A stretch of DNA of 64,000 nucleotides from Pseudomonas sp. AL03 (GTDB lineage Bacteria; Pseudomonadota; Gammaproteobacteria; Pseudomonadales; Pseudomonadaceae), in contig NZ_JASBRE010000018.1 of the NCBI RefSeq assembly GCF_029960815.1, forward strand, positions 62,001 to 126,000. Direction: 5' to 3'. Position numbers and translations under genes: made by a program. The stretch's first letter is position 1. Every line of letters begins with the position of its first letter. Positions 17,595-29,212 of this stretch are shown here, in pieces. Below the pieces are notes generated by a model. The model did no database searches and was not told where the DNA came from. It saw only the letters and a list, made by a program, of their open reading frames with translations.

Positions 17595-18548
17595 ATGGCT
17601 GTGCAGATTGCGGTGATTGATGACTGGCAGGATGTGGCCCGTGGCGTGGTGGACTGGTCGGTGCTGGACGCCATCGGTCAGGTGAACTTCATCCATGACT
17701 ACCCGGCCGACAACGACACCCTGGCGGCACGGCTGGGTGAGTTTGAGGTGATCTGCGTGATGCGCGAACGCAGCCGGTTCGATGAAGACCTGCTGCGCCG
17801 CTTACCGAAACTCAAGCTGCTGGTCACCGGCGGCATGCGCAACGCCGCCCTGGACCTGAAAGCCGCCACCGCGCTGGGTATCCAGGTCTGTGGCACCGAC
17901 AGTTACAAGCACGCCGCCCCGGAACTGACCTGGGCACTGATCATGGCCGCGACCCGCAACCTGATGGCCGAAGCCAATGCCCTGCGCGCAGGCAAATGGC
18001 AGCAAGCGCTGGGCGGCGACCTGCATGGCAAGACCTTGGCGATTCTCGGTTTAGGCAGCATCGGCACTCGCGTTGCCCAGTTCGGCCAGGTGTTCGGTAT
18101 GCGGGTGATCGCCTGGAGCGAAAACCTGACCGCCGAACGTGCAGCCGAAGCCGGAGTGACCTATGTCAGCAAGCAGGAGCTGTTTGAACAGGCTGACGTG
18201 CTGTCGGTCCATCTGGTGCTCAGTGATCGGAGCCGAGGTTTGGTCGACGCCCAAGCGCTGGACTGGATGAAACCCACGGCGCTGCTGGTCAACACCGCCC
18301 GCGGGCCGATTATCGATGAGGTGGCGTTGATCAAGGCGCTGCAGAAACAGCGACTGGCAGGCGCGGCGCTGGACGTCTTCGAGCAGGAACCCTTGCCTGC
18401 TCATCATCCGTTCAGAACCCTGGACAATGTGCTGGCCACGCCCCACGTCGGGTATGTCAGCCAGCACCACTACCAGCAGTTCTTCTCGCAGATGATCGAG
18501 GACATTCAAGCCTGGTCGGTCGGAGAACCGATTCGCCTGTTGAGCTGA
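17595..18548 (+). CDS. D-2-hydroxyacid dehydrogenase family protein
   Basis: A 317-residue NAD(P)-dependent dehydrogenase of the D-2-hydroxyacid family (3-phosphoglycerate dehydrogenase/glyoxylate reductase type), which interconverts a 2-keto acid and the D-2-hydroxy acid. The dinucleotide loop is GLGSIG at 152-157. The catalytic trio is visible: Arg236 in NTARGPII, Glu265 in VFEQEPLP and His284 in ATPHVGY. It follows the exported hydrolase by 15 bases. The particular substrate is not evident, and it lacks the ACT domain of SerA. A palindrome separates it from glgB, which runs towards it. Confidence 0.88.
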   Translation: MAVQIAVIDDWQDVARGVVDWSVLDAIGQVNFIHDYPADNDTLAARLGEFEVICVMRERSRFDEDLLRRLPKLKLLVTGGMRNAALDLKAATALGIQVCGTDSYKHAAPELTWALIMAATRNLMAEANALRAGKWQQALGGDLHGKTLAILGLGSIGTRVAQFGQVFGMRVIAWSENLTAERAAEAGVTYVSKQELFEQADVLSVHLVLSDRSRGLVDAQALDWMKPTALLVNTARGPIIDEVALIKALQKQRLAGAALDVFEQEPLPAHHPFRTLDNVLATPHVGYVSQHHYQQFFSQMIEDIQAWSVGEPIRLLS

Positions 18549-18566
18549 CTCCGCGTCATTGCACAT

Positions 18567-18588
18567 CGCGAGCAGGAGCCTGCTCGCG
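18567..18588. terminator. Bidirectional hairpin between convergent genes
   Basis: Arms CGCGAGCAGG (18567-18576) and CCTGCTCGCG (18579-18588) form a tight perfect hairpin between the dehydrogenase and glgB stops. It resembles a REP palindrome and probably marks the end of both transcripts; there is no T-run. Confidence 0.6.
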
Positions 18589-18613
18589 TGATGCCGGCGA
18601 CTCGGTCGTTAGA

Positions 18614-20845
<2,232 letters not shown>

Positions 20846-20847
20846 GA

Positions 20848-23800
20848 CTACTCTCCACCAAGATCGGAAAAGGGTTTAAGCCCACTCAATAACCCATACA
20901 AACCGTGCAACGGCACGGGCAACCAGGTGGGGCGATTTTCTGCCTCATAGGCCACTTCATACGCTGCCTTCTCCAGGCCGAACAACGCCAGCGCGGCGTC
21001 CTCGCCTTCCGGATCTTGCCATGCATGAGCAAGACTAGCTGCCGCCAGCCGATAAGCGTCGACAAATGCTTGTCTTGCTTCATTTAAATAGCGATCGGCG
21101 ACACGTTGACGAGCAGCTTGGGCATCGGCCGTGTTGTCGACGTTGTGCACGTTGATCGCCATTGCCGCAGCGTAGTCAAAGGAACGCAATACGCCACTGA
21201 CGTCTTTGTACGGGCTGTGTTTGCCCCGACGTTCGTGCAGCGGTCGCGCCGGCTCGCCTTCGAAGTCGATCAGGTAAGCGTCGCCCTTGATGACCAGCAC
21301 CTGGCCCAAGTGCAAGTCGCCGTGGACGCGAATCCGCAGACCACCGGTGGCTTTTTTACCCAGTTCCTGAACATGGCTGAGGATGGTTTTTTTGTTGTCC
21401 AGTAAACGACTGACCAAGGCGTTGTCTGCCGGATTCAATTCGCTTTGATGCTGCTTGAGTAACTTCAGCGCGTACTCCAGTTGCGCCGCCACGTCCTTGG
21501 CCGATGCCAGGGCATCTTTCTGGGAGGTGACCTGCGGGGCGAAGTCCGGGTTGTCGCTGGGCGCCGCCAGCAGCTGGTGCATTTCGCCCAGACGCTGACC
21601 GAGCATGCCGGCGAAGTCTCTCAATTCACCCAAGGCGTTGTAGTGTTGATCCTGCTCGGACATGGCGTCGGCCAGTTCGTCGCGCAGTGCCCGTTCGAGG
21701 TTGTTCTGGGTCCATTCCCAGGCGTCGCCCTGATTGCTCAAGTAGCCTTGGGCAATCATCAGCAGATTGTCCTCGCCCACTGGATCACGGCGCACCACCG
21801 AACCCAGCAGTGGCGAAATATTGCGGAAACCGGCGTTGGTCAGGTACGCGCTCATTTCCAGTTCCGGGTGCACGCCAGACGCGACCTTGCGGATCAGTTT
21901 CAGCACCAGGCTGTTGCCGATCACCACCGAACTGTTGGACTGTTCGGCGGACAGGTAACGCACTTCCGATTCCCCGGTCAGACCGAGTTTCGCCAGCTCC
22001 GCCGTCGGCTCGAAGTGGATCTCGCCCGCGCTGGATGGCAATACGGAATTGCTTTGTATGCTGTGCAAGACCGTATGCACAAAGGTGTCGAGGCTGAAGG
22101 CGTCGGTGATCAAACCGACCTGACGCACGCGCCGGACCCGAGACAAGGCCAGTTGCTGAGGCAACGCGGCACCGACCTGATCTTCGGAGATAAAGCCGAA
22201 CGGCAACTGATAGCGACTGGTCTGGCCGCCGCTGGTGACGTTGATTTCACTCAACAGCATCGGATGTTGCGGATCGCCGAAACGCACACCGTAAGCAATG
22301 TTGACCTGCTCGATGGCCGCGTCCTTGCCGGCGAACCAGCGGCGATTCTGCAGCCAGCTCGGCAAGATGCCCTGCTCCAGCGTGCCGCGGGACGGCGCCT
22401 CAAGCAGCTCCTCCATGCGTTTCTTCAGCACCAGCGTGGTGAAGTCCGGCAGGCTTTGCGCCGGTTCCACGTGCCAACTCGGCATCTGGTTTTCCGCCGC
22501 GAGCACGAACCAGTAGAAACCGTAAGGCGCCAGGGTCAGCAGGAAATTCAACTGGCCGATCGGCGGGAAGGCGTTACCGCCGAGCATCTCCACCGGCACC
22601 ATGCCGACGTAGGCTGACAGGTCCAGCTCCGCCGCTTGTGCGCTACGCGACACGTTGGCCACGCACAAAATGATCTCGTGCTTGCCGTCGGCCCCGGTGA
22701 ATTCCCGGGTGTAGGCCAGAATCCGCCGGTTACTCGGCGACAGCATTTTCAGCGTGCCGCGACCGAAGGCCTTGGACTGCTTGCGCACGGCGAGCATGCG
22801 CCGGGTCCAGTTCAACAGCGAATGCGGGTCGCCGGCCTGGGTTTCGACGTTGACCGACAGGTAGCCGTATTGCGGGTCCATGATCGGTGGCAGCACCAGG
22901 CTCGCCGGATCGGCGCGGGAGAAGCCGCCGTTACGGTCAATCGACCATTGCATCGGCGTACGCACACCGTCACGGTCGCCGAGGTAGATGTTGTCACCCA
23001 TGCCGATTTCGTCGCCGTAATACAGGGTCGGCGTGCCGGGCATCGACAGCAGCAAGCTGTTGAGCAATTCCACGCGGCGACGATCGCGCTCCATCAACGG
23101 CGCCAGACGCCGACGAATCCCCAGGTTGATCCGCGCCCGACGGTCGGCCGCGTAGTAATTCCACAGGTAATCGCGCTCCTTGTCGGTGACCATTTCCAGG
23201 GTCAACTCATCGTGGTTGCGCAGGAAAATTGCCCACTGACAGTTGGCCGGGATTTCCGGGGTCTGGCGCAGGATGTCGGTGATCGGAAAGCGATCCTCCT
23301 GAGCCAACGCCATGTACATGCGCGGCATCAGCGGAAAGTGGAACGCCATATGGCATTCGTCGCCGTTCAGGCATTTGGCATCGGTATCGCCGAAGTACAG
23401 TTGCGTGTCTTCCGGCCATTGGTTGGCCTCGGCCAGCAGCATGCGGTCGGGGTAATTGGCGTCGATTTCGGCGCGGATCTGCTTGAGGACGTCGTGGGTC
23501 TCGGGCAGATTTTCGTTGTTGGTGCCGTCGCGTTCGATCAGGTACGGAATGGCGTCCAGCCGGAGACCGTCGATGCCCATGTCGAGCCAGTAGCGCATCA
23601 CCGACAGCACCGCTTTCATGACTTGCGGGTTATCGAAATTCAGGTCGGGTTGGTGGGAATAGAAGCGGTGCCAGAAGTACTGGCCCGCCACGGGATCCCA
23701 GGTCCAGTTGGACTTTTCGGTGTCGAGAAAGATGATGCGAGTGCCGTCGTATTTTTGATCGTCATCGGACCAGACATAGAAGTCGCGCGCCGCCGAGCCC

Positions 23801-24189
23801 GGTTTGGCTTTGCGCGCACGCTGAAACCACGCGTGCTGGTCCGAGGTGTGGTTGATGACCAGTTCGGTAATCACCCGCAGGCCACGTTTGTGGGCTTCAG
23901 AGATGAAACGCTTGGCGTCGGCCATGGTGCCGTAGTCGGAATGCACGCCACGGTATTCGGCAATGTCGTAGCCGTCGTCGCGCCGTGGCGAGGGATAGAA
24001 CGGCAACAGCCAAATGGTGTTGACGCCCAGATCGGCAATGTAATCGAGTTTGGCAATAAGGCCGGGGAAGTCGCCGATTCCGTCATTGTTGGAGTCGAAA
24101 AAAGACTTAACGTGTACCTGGTAGATCACCGCATCCTTGTACCAGAGCGGGTCTTTGATAAAGGTGGCTGCCTTGGGTTTCTTCGCCAT
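20848..24189 (-). CDS. treS: Trehalose synthase/maltokinase fusion
   Basis: A 1113-residue two-enzyme protein. Residues 1-545 are a GH13 trehalose synthase, which isomerises trehalose and maltose, with nucleophile Asp212 (GLRLDAIPYLIERDG), acid/base Glu254 (LLAEANQWPED) and Asp327 (FLRNHDELT). About 650-1113 are a maltokinase related to aminoglycoside kinases, with the phosphotransfer motif HGDLHLGQ at 956-963 and the metal-binding DFEGEP after it; it makes maltose-1-phosphate from maltose and ATP. The start at 24189 is set by AGGAG ten bases upstream and the conserved beginning MAKKPKAATF; the frame is open further upstream into the glgE end. It supplies the substrate of GlgE. Confidence 0.96.
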   Translation of the reverse strand: MAKKPKAATFIKDPLWYKDAVIYQVHVKSFFDSNNDGIGDFPGLIAKLDYIADLGVNTIWLLPFYPSPRRDDGYDIAEYRGVHSDYGTMADAKRFISEAHKRGLRVITELVINHTSDQHAWFQRARKAKPGSAARDFYVWSDDDQKYDGTRIIFLDTEKSNWTWDPVAGQYFWHRFYSHQPDLNFDNPQVMKAVLSVMRYWLDMGIDGLRLDAIPYLIERDGTNNENLPETHDVLKQIRAEIDANYPDRMLLAEANQWPEDTQLYFGDTDAKCLNGDECHMAFHFPLMPRMYMALAQEDRFPITDILRQTPEIPANCQWAIFLRNHDELTLEMVTDKERDYLWNYYAADRRARINLGIRRRLAPLMERDRRRVELLNSLLLSMPGTPTLYYGDEIGMGDNIYLGDRDGVRTPMQWSIDRNGGFSRADPASLVLPPIMDPQYGYLSVNVETQAGDPHSLLNWTRRMLAVRKQSKAFGRGTLKMLSPSNRRILAYTREFTGADGKHEIILCVANVSRSAQAAELDLSAYVGMVPVEMLGGNAFPPIGQLNFLLTLAPYGFYWFVLAAENQMPSWHVEPAQSLPDFTTLVLKKRMEELLEAPSRGTLEQGILPSWLQNRRWFAGKDAAIEQVNIAYGVRFGDPQHPMLLSEINVTSGGQTSRYQLPFGFISEDQVGAALPQQLALSRVRRVRQVGLITDAFSLDTFVHTVLHSIQSNSVLPSSAGEIHFEPTAELAKLGLTGESEVRYLSAEQSNSSVVIGNSLVLKLIRKVASGVHPELEMSAYLTNAGFRNISPLLGSVVRRDPVGEDNLLMIAQGYLSNQGDAWEWTQNNLERALRDELADAMSEQDQHYNALGELRDFAGMLGQRLGEMHQLLAAPSDNPDFAPQVTSQKDALASAKDVAAQLEYALKLLKQHQSELNPADNALVSRLLDNKKTILSHVQELGKKATGGLRIRVHGDLHLGQVLVIKGDAYLIDFEGEPARPLHERRGKHSPYKDVSGVLRSFDYAAAMAINVHNVDNTADAQAARQRVADRYLNEARQAFVDAYRLAAASLAHAWQDPEGEDAALALFGLEKAAYEVAYEAENRPTWLPVPLHGLYGLLSGLKPFSDLGGE

Positions 24190-24228
24190 TTGAAGCTCCT
24201 GTTGAAAACTGGAAAGCGCCTCGGCCCA

Positions 24229-24249
24229 GATCGTTCCCACGCTCTGCGT
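24229..24249. repeat. Fragment of the dispersed repeat family, in the glgE-treS gap
   Basis: The 21 bases from 24229, GATCGTTCCCACGCTCTGCG and one more, equal one end of the elements at 34437 and 52797. Only one arm is present, in the 65-base gap between glgE and treS, so it is probably a decayed copy. Confidence 0.6.
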
Positions 24250-24254
24250 CAGTG

Positions 24255-26249
24255 CTAAACGGTGATTCGCCAGATCCCGAACGGTTGATTCGCCGGGTCG
24301 ATCCGCATGAATTGATACTTGCCGTGCCAGGTCCAGCGATGACCGTTCATCAAGTCTTCGCCCTGGGTGCTGGCGTCGTCGGACAAGCCCATTTCCCACA
24401 GCGGCAATTCGAAATTCGCTTCCTGGACGTTATGCGGATCAAGGCTGACGGCCACCAGAATGAAATTGCTGCCATCCGTGCTGCGTTTACCGAAATACAG
24501 AATGTTGTCGTTCCAGGCGTTGTAGACCTTCAAGCCCAGATGCGTCTGCAGCGCTGGGTTCTGCCGACGGATGCGATTGAGCTGGGCGATCTCGGCAATG
24601 ATGTTGCCCGGCGCGTTGAAGCCTCGTGGGCGGATTTCATACTTCTCGGAATTGAGGTACTCCTCCTTGCCCGGCACCGGTGCCGCTTCGCACAGTTCGA
24701 AGCCGGAATACATGCCCCACAGACCAGAGCCCATGGTTGCCAACGCCGCGCGGATCAGAAAACCGGCGCGCCCCGACTCATGCAAAAACGCCGGGTTGAT
24801 GTCCGGGGTGTTAACGAAGAAATTCGGCCGGAAGCATTCACGCCACGGCGACTCGTTGAGTTCGGTGAAGTAGGTCGCCAGTTCGGACTTGTTGTTGCGC
24901 CAGGTGAAGTAGGTGTAGCTCTGGGAGTAACCGACCTTGCCCAACCGCGCCATCATCGCCGGGGTGGTGAAGGCTTCGGCCAGGAAGATCACCTCCGGGT
25001 ACAGCGCCCGCACATCAGCGATCAGCCACTGCCAGAACGGCAGCGGTTTGGTGTGAGGGTTGTCGACGCGAAACAGCTTCACGCCCTCCTCGACCCACCC
25101 CACCACGATGTCGCGCAACTCAACCCACAGACTCGGAATCGCATCGGCGGCATAGAAGTCGACGTTGACGATGTCCTGGTATTTCTTCGGCGGGTTCTCG
25201 GCATATTTGATCGTGCCGTCCGGCCGCCAGTTGAACCAGCCCGGATGCTGCTCCAGCCACGGGTGATCCTGGGAACACTGAATCGCGAAGTCGAGGGCGA
25301 TTTCCAGCCCATGGTCAGCGGCTGCCGCGACAAGACGCCGAAAGTCTTCGCGAGTGCCCAGCTCGGAATGAATCGCCTCATGCCCCCCCTCTTCGCTGCC
25401 GATGGCATACGGACTGCCCGGATCGTCCGGCCCGGCGGTGAGGGAGTTGTTCGGGCCTTTGCGGTAACTGCGGCCGATCGGGTGGATCGGCGGAAAGTAC
25501 AGCACATCGAAGCCCATGTCCTGGATCATCGGCAGCCGCGAATGCACATCGTTGAAAGTGCCATGACGGGCCGGATCGTCAGTGATCGAACGCGGGAACA
25601 GTTCATACCAACTGGCGAACTGCGCCAGCTCCCGTTCGACGTCGAGCGGGTACTCAGGGCTGATGCTCAAATAGGCCCGATGATCGGCCTGCGACATCAG
25701 CTCGGCGCTACGCTGGTGCAGAAACAGCTCGACCTGCTCGGTTTCGAGCAGACCCGACAATTCATGGTGCAGTGCCGCCAGTTGTTCACTCAGCAGCCCT
25801 CCCATGCGTTCGGCGGCTTGCTGGACCAGCGTTCGCCCTTCCTGCAATTCCAGGCTGACCGGCACCCTGGCCGCGTGTTTTTTCTCCAGCTCATAACAGA
25901 AGCTGGCGAACTGATCGATCCAGGCTTCGATGCAAAACATATAACGGCCCTGGCGCGCGACCCGGAATTGGCCCTGCCACCCGTTATTGCCCAAGTCAGT
26001 CATGACTTCGCTCTGCCAGGTTTCGTCGCCCTCGGCACGCGAGCGCACTCGCACGGCCAACGTGTCGTGACCGTCGGCAAACACTTTGCTGGTCACCACC
26101 ACGTCCTGACCCACCACGGCTTTGACGGCGAACTGCCCGCCATCGAGTGTCGGCATGGTGTTTTCGATTGCGATGCGCGGTAGCAGTAAAGCCTGCGACA
26201 GCGGCATATGAGGGTTGTAGTTCAGCTCTGTCGGTTTTTCAGCAGTCAT
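24255..26249 (-). CDS. glgE: Alpha-1,4-glucan:maltose-1-phosphate maltosyltransferase GlgE
   Basis: A 664-residue cytoplasmic GH13 enzyme that adds the maltosyl unit of maltose-1-phosphate to growing alpha-1,4-glucan. Signature parts are FPRSITDDPARHGTFND, YFPPIHPIGRSYRKGPNN, the nucleophile Asp in GVKLFRVDNPHTKP and the acid Glu in VIFLAEAFTTP; the N-terminal region is the usual beta-domain of GlgE. Length is as expected. The start MTAEKPTEL is preceded by AGGAGA. It heads the operon glgE, treS-maltokinase, glgB, the complete GlgE route from trehalose to branched glucan, which in pseudomonads is tied to osmotic and desiccation tolerance. Confidence 0.97.
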   Translation of the reverse strand: MTAEKPTELNYNPHMPLSQALLLPRIAIENTMPTLDGGQFAVKAVVGQDVVVTSKVFADGHDTLAVRVRSRAEGDETWQSEVMTDLGNNGWQGQFRVARQGRYMFCIEAWIDQFASFCYELEKKHAARVPVSLELQEGRTLVQQAAERMGGLLSEQLAALHHELSGLLETEQVELFLHQRSAELMSQADHRAYLSISPEYPLDVERELAQFASWYELFPRSITDDPARHGTFNDVHSRLPMIQDMGFDVLYFPPIHPIGRSYRKGPNNSLTAGPDDPGSPYAIGSEEGGHEAIHSELGTREDFRRLVAAAADHGLEIALDFAIQCSQDHPWLEQHPGWFNWRPDGTIKYAENPPKKYQDIVNVDFYAADAIPSLWVELRDIVVGWVEEGVKLFRVDNPHTKPLPFWQWLIADVRALYPEVIFLAEAFTTPAMMARLGKVGYSQSYTYFTWRNNKSELATYFTELNESPWRECFRPNFFVNTPDINPAFLHESGRAGFLIRAALATMGSGLWGMYSGFELCEAAPVPGKEEYLNSEKYEIRPRGFNAPGNIIAEIAQLNRIRRQNPALQTHLGLKVYNAWNDNILYFGKRSTDGSNFILVAVSLDPHNVQEANFELPLWEMGLSDDASTQGEDLMNGHRWTWHGKYQFMRIDPANQPFGIWRITV

Positions 26250-26478
26250 CGAGCATCTCTCCTTTACGCCCCAGGGACGCTCTTGTGTCTGTGGCTTGTC
26301 ACTGGATAGCCATCCCGCAGGACCGTCCGCCCCGGAATGAACTCACTTAGGTTCCGAGCGACAGGCACCGGTAAAGTTCACGAGCATTGGCCTGAGCCTT
26401 TGGGGGAATCAATCCCTTTGCACGGTGGTCAACACACTTAAGCACGACTTACGCCATGTGCAACTGGAGGCTAAATTT

Positions 26479-26649
26479 ATGAGCATTCCAATCCCTGCCG
26501 AGACGCCTGATCCAAACATCGACAGCCCGACCATTGCGCCGACCGAGCCTGAACCTGTGCCTGAGCAAGAGCCGCCCGGCACCACCCCGCCACCTCGGGA
26601 AGAGCCACCGAGCACCACGCCGCCGGTTATTGTGAAGCCGACGTCATGA
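26479..26649 (+). CDS. Small Pro/Glu-rich protein, function unknown
   Basis: A 56-residue, low-complexity acidic protein made largely of Pro, Glu and Thr (PTEPEPVPEQEPPG and PPREEPPSTTPP). The ATG at 26479 follows a strong GGAGG, while the upstream ATG at 26425 has none. There is no signal peptide and no fold is expected. Short proteins starting MSIPIPAETPDP occur in other fluorescent pseudomonads as far as I recall, which supports that it is a real gene. It is convergent with the MgtC-like gene; the two stops lie only a few bases apart. No function can be proposed. Confidence 0.7.
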   Translation: MSIPIPAETPDPNIDSPTIAPTEPEPVPEQEPPGTTPPPREEPPSTTPPVIVKPTS

Positions 26650-26653
26650 CAAT

Positions 26654-27154
26654 TTACGGGGCGTGATCCTTATCGAGCATGCGTACGATCCTTGGCATCA
26701 CACTGAAGATCGCCAGCGCCAGGAACGTACTGAACACCGCCGTCGCCTCTCGCCCCAACCCGGCCGAAACGCCAATGGCCGCGGTCATCCACAACCCGGC
26801 AGCGGTGGTCAGGCCTTTGACATGCCCCTCATCGCCCTCGTTGTTTTTCAGAATAGTCCCTGCACCAAGAAAGCCGATCCCCGCGATCACACCCTGCACC
26901 ACACGGCTCATGGCATCGGCCTGAGAGCCGGACATTTGCGGCACCAGCACAAACAGCGCGGCGCCGAGGGCCACCAGCATGTGGGTGCGCACGCCAGCGG
27001 CCTTGCCTTTGTGTTCGCGCTCGAAGCCGAGAATCCCGCCCAACACCGCCGCCATCAGCAGTCGCACGGTAATTCGCGTCAGTTGTGAAGCGTCGCCGAT
27101 GTCAGCGAACTCCGCTTGCAGGGTTACCCAAACCTCATGCCACCAAGCGTTCAT
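26654..27154 (-). CDS. MgtC/SapB family inner-membrane protein
   Basis: A 166-residue membrane protein of the MgtC/SapB family. It shows the family core: LLMAAVLGGILGFEREHKGKAAG with the charged ERE, then RTHMLVALGAALFVL, VVQGVIAGIGFLGAGTILK and GLTTAAGLWMTAAIG, giving four to five helices. It lacks the C-terminal ACT-like domain of the longer MgtC proteins, so it is the short SapB-like form. MgtC proteins affect magnesium starvation and intracellular survival, but the short forms are less well understood. The ATG at 27154 has AAGGA seven bases upstream; the frame extends to 27217 but with no ribosome-binding site. Confidence 0.9.
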   Translation of the reverse strand: MNAWWHEVWVTLQAEFADIGDASQLTRITVRLLMAAVLGGILGFEREHKGKAAGVRTHMLVALGAALFVLVPQMSGSQADAMSRVVQGVIAGIGFLGAGTILKNNEGDEGHVKGLTTAAGLWMTAAIGVSAGLGREATAVFSTFLALAIFSVMPRIVRMLDKDHAP

Positions 27155-27291
27155 GGTGTTGTCCTTGTGATGACTGGATAGAAAGTTGCTCGATTCAGGA
27201 TGGACCGCATCGACCATTAATCGGTTGCACAGAACGATGATCCTCGGCTGTGTCCTAACACGTTAGACCCCGCAGAAAAAAGGACACTTCC

Positions 27292-27525
27292 ATGACTGTG
27301 CGCATCGAAAACCAGACCTGCTTCTTCATAACCGAAAACGGCGAAGAAATTCGTCTGTGCCCCGACGTCACCATCATCACCGACTCGGAAAAAGCCATGT
27401 CGGCGGTGGAACTCAACGGCCAGCGCGTTTACATCACCGAAGCAGAAGCCGACGCATTGACCGTTGCAGGCGCAGTCGACGGTCGTAGGCATTTGAAGGC
27501 TACCGACAGTGATTCGGTGATTTGA
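27292..27525 (+). CDS. Small conserved Pseudomonas protein (DUF3203-like)
   Basis: A 77-residue soluble protein with alternating short strands, ending in ITEAEADALTVAGAVDGRRHL. It resembles a small family restricted to pseudomonads that I recall as DUF3203; no function is known. The AAGGA-like motif before the ATG and a strong terminator after it (27606) mark it as a single-gene unit. It lies divergent from the MgtC-like gene. No membrane segment, signal peptide or metal motif is visible. Confidence 0.75.
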   Translation: MTVRIENQTCFFITENGEEIRLCPDVTIITDSEKAMSAVELNGQRVYITEAEADALTVAGAVDGRRHLKATDSDSVI

Positions 27526-27605
27526 CTGACCCGGATCAACACTCGCAGACGCTTGATGTAGGCCTTTGCATCCTGCTGCAGCGGGTGCAACAAGTTGTCG
27601 CAGGC

Positions 27606-27637
27606 AGCGGATCAACGCCCATCTGATCCGCTTTTTA
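27606..27637 (+). terminator. Rho-independent terminator
   Basis: Arms AGCGGATCA (27606-27614) and TGATCCGCT (27624-27632) are followed by a T-run. It ends the transcript of the small gene at 27292 and lies about 80 bases before ccoG. Confidence 0.85.
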
Positions 27638-27717
27638 TTGCAATAGGTGAGTCTGTTATGCAAACAGATCGCCGCTCATAGTGCTCAGGCCTGATGGAGG
27701 CTGATGAGCGAAAGACC

Positions 27718-29148
27718 ATGAGCGATAGAATCCCCGTCCGAATTGTTGAAAGTGCTCCACTAGTACGAAGCTACGAGCCTTCGCGTCCAAAGATGAAGGC
27801 CAAGTCCAGCGACAACCTGATTCACACCCGCAGCTTCACCGGTTTATTCCGCACCCTGCGCATGAGCGGCGCGGGGTTTCTGTTTCTGCTGTTCTTTGGC
27901 ACGGTGTGGTTGAACTGGGGCGGCCGCCAGGCGGTGCTCTGGGACCTGTCCGAAAGCAAATTCCACATTTTCGGCGCGACCTTCTGGCCGCAGGATTTCA
28001 TCCTGCTGTCGGCGTTGCTGATCATCGCTGCCTTCGGTCTGTTTGCAATCACCGTGTTCGCCGGACGGGTCTGGTGCGGTTACACCTGCCCACAGAGCTC
28101 CTGGACCTGGATTTTCATGTGGTGCGAGAAGCTCACCGAAGGTGAACGCAACCAGCGGATCAAGCTGCAAGCCGCGCCCTGGGGCCTGAACAAACTGATC
28201 CGCCGCTCGGCCAAGCACACCTTGTGGCTGGCCATCAGCCTGTTGACCGGCCTGACCTTTGTCGGCTACTTCACCCCGATCCGGCCGCTGGCCGAAGAAC
28301 TGCTGACCTTGCAGATGGGTGGCGTCAGTCTGTTCTGGGTGCTGTTTTTCACCGGTGCGACTTACGTCAACGCCGGGTGGCTGCGTGAAGCAGTGTGCAT
28401 GCACATGTGCCCGTATGCGCGGTTCCAAAGCGTGATGTTCGACAAGGACACCCTGACCATCTCCTATGACGTCGCCCGTGGCGAAAACCGTGGCCCGCGC
28501 AAACGTGACGTGGCGCCGGTTGACGTCGGCCTCGGTGATTGCATCGACTGTCAGTTGTGCGTGCAGGTCTGCCCGACCGGCATCGACATCCGCGACGGTT
28601 TGCAGATGGAATGCATCGGCTGCGCCGCGTGTATCGACGCCTGTGATTCGATCATGGACAAAATGGGCTATGCCCGTGGGCTGATCAGCTATACCTCGGA
28701 GCATGAGTTGCAAGGTGGCAAGACTCACCTGCTGCAGCCGCGATTGATCGGTTACACCGCGGTGCTGCTGGTGATGATCGGTGCGCTTGCCCTGGCGCTG
28801 GTTGAGCGGCCGATGGTCTCGCTGGACGTGAGCAAGGACCGTGGCTTGTTCCGAGAGAACAGTCAGGGGCAGATCGAAAACATCTACAGCCTGAAAGTCA
28901 TCAACAAGACCCAGCAACGTCAGGACTATCGTCTGACCCTGGTCGATGGCGACGGCTTCCAATTGCAAGGCAAGACCGAACTGAGCCTCGCGCCCGGAGA
29001 GATTGTTGATGTGCCAGTGTCGGTGGCGATGACCACGGAACGGCCGAGCAGCCGTTCGCAGAGCATCAGTTTCAAGGTTGTCGACAGTGATGAACCGGAG
29101 ATTTATAGCGTGGCGAAGAGCCGGTTTGTTGCGCCGATGAATCGTTGA
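27718..29148 (+). CDS. ccoG: Cytochrome c oxidase accessory protein CcoG (FixG/RdxA family)
   Basis: A 476-residue polyferredoxin membrane protein that helps copper reach cbb3-type cytochrome oxidase. Membrane helices lie at about 50-66, 95-115, 165-185 and 200-220. The copper/redox Cys pattern VWCGYTCPQS is at 119-124, and two [4Fe-4S] clusters are bound by Cys275/278/281/285 and Cys299/302/305/309 (CIDCQLCVQVCP and CIGCAACIDACD). A C-terminal immunoglobulin-like domain follows the last helix (near 345-360). I start at MSDRIPV (27718) as is usual for CcoG; an upstream ATG at 27694 is possible. It is not next to ccoNOP; its partner is a MocR regulator, the arrangement I recall for the second ccoG beside the orphan ccoN4 in P. 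aeruginosa. Confidence 0.93.
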   Translation: MSDRIPVRIVESAPLVRSYEPSRPKMKAKSSDNLIHTRSFTGLFRTLRMSGAGFLFLLFFGTVWLNWGGRQAVLWDLSESKFHIFGATFWPQDFILLSALLIIAAFGLFAITVFAGRVWCGYTCPQSSWTWIFMWCEKLTEGERNQRIKLQAAPWGLNKLIRRSAKHTLWLAISLLTGLTFVGYFTPIRPLAEELLTLQMGGVSLFWVLFFTGATYVNAGWLREAVCMHMCPYARFQSVMFDKDTLTISYDVARGENRGPRKRDVAPVDVGLGDCIDCQLCVQVCPTGIDIRDGLQMECIGCAACIDACDSIMDKMGYARGLISYTSEHELQGGKTHLLQPRLIGYTAVLLVMIGALALALVERPMVSLDVSKDRGLFRENSQGQIENIYSLKVINKTQQRQDYRLTLVDGDGFQLQGKTELSLAPGEIVDVPVSVAMTTERPSSRSQSISFKVVDSDEPEIYSVAKSRFVAPMNR

Positions 29149-29212
29149 GCTATTAAGATGCAAATCCTCCTGTGGAATACGGTCCTCTGAATTACTCCAA
29201 ACCGGGCTTTAG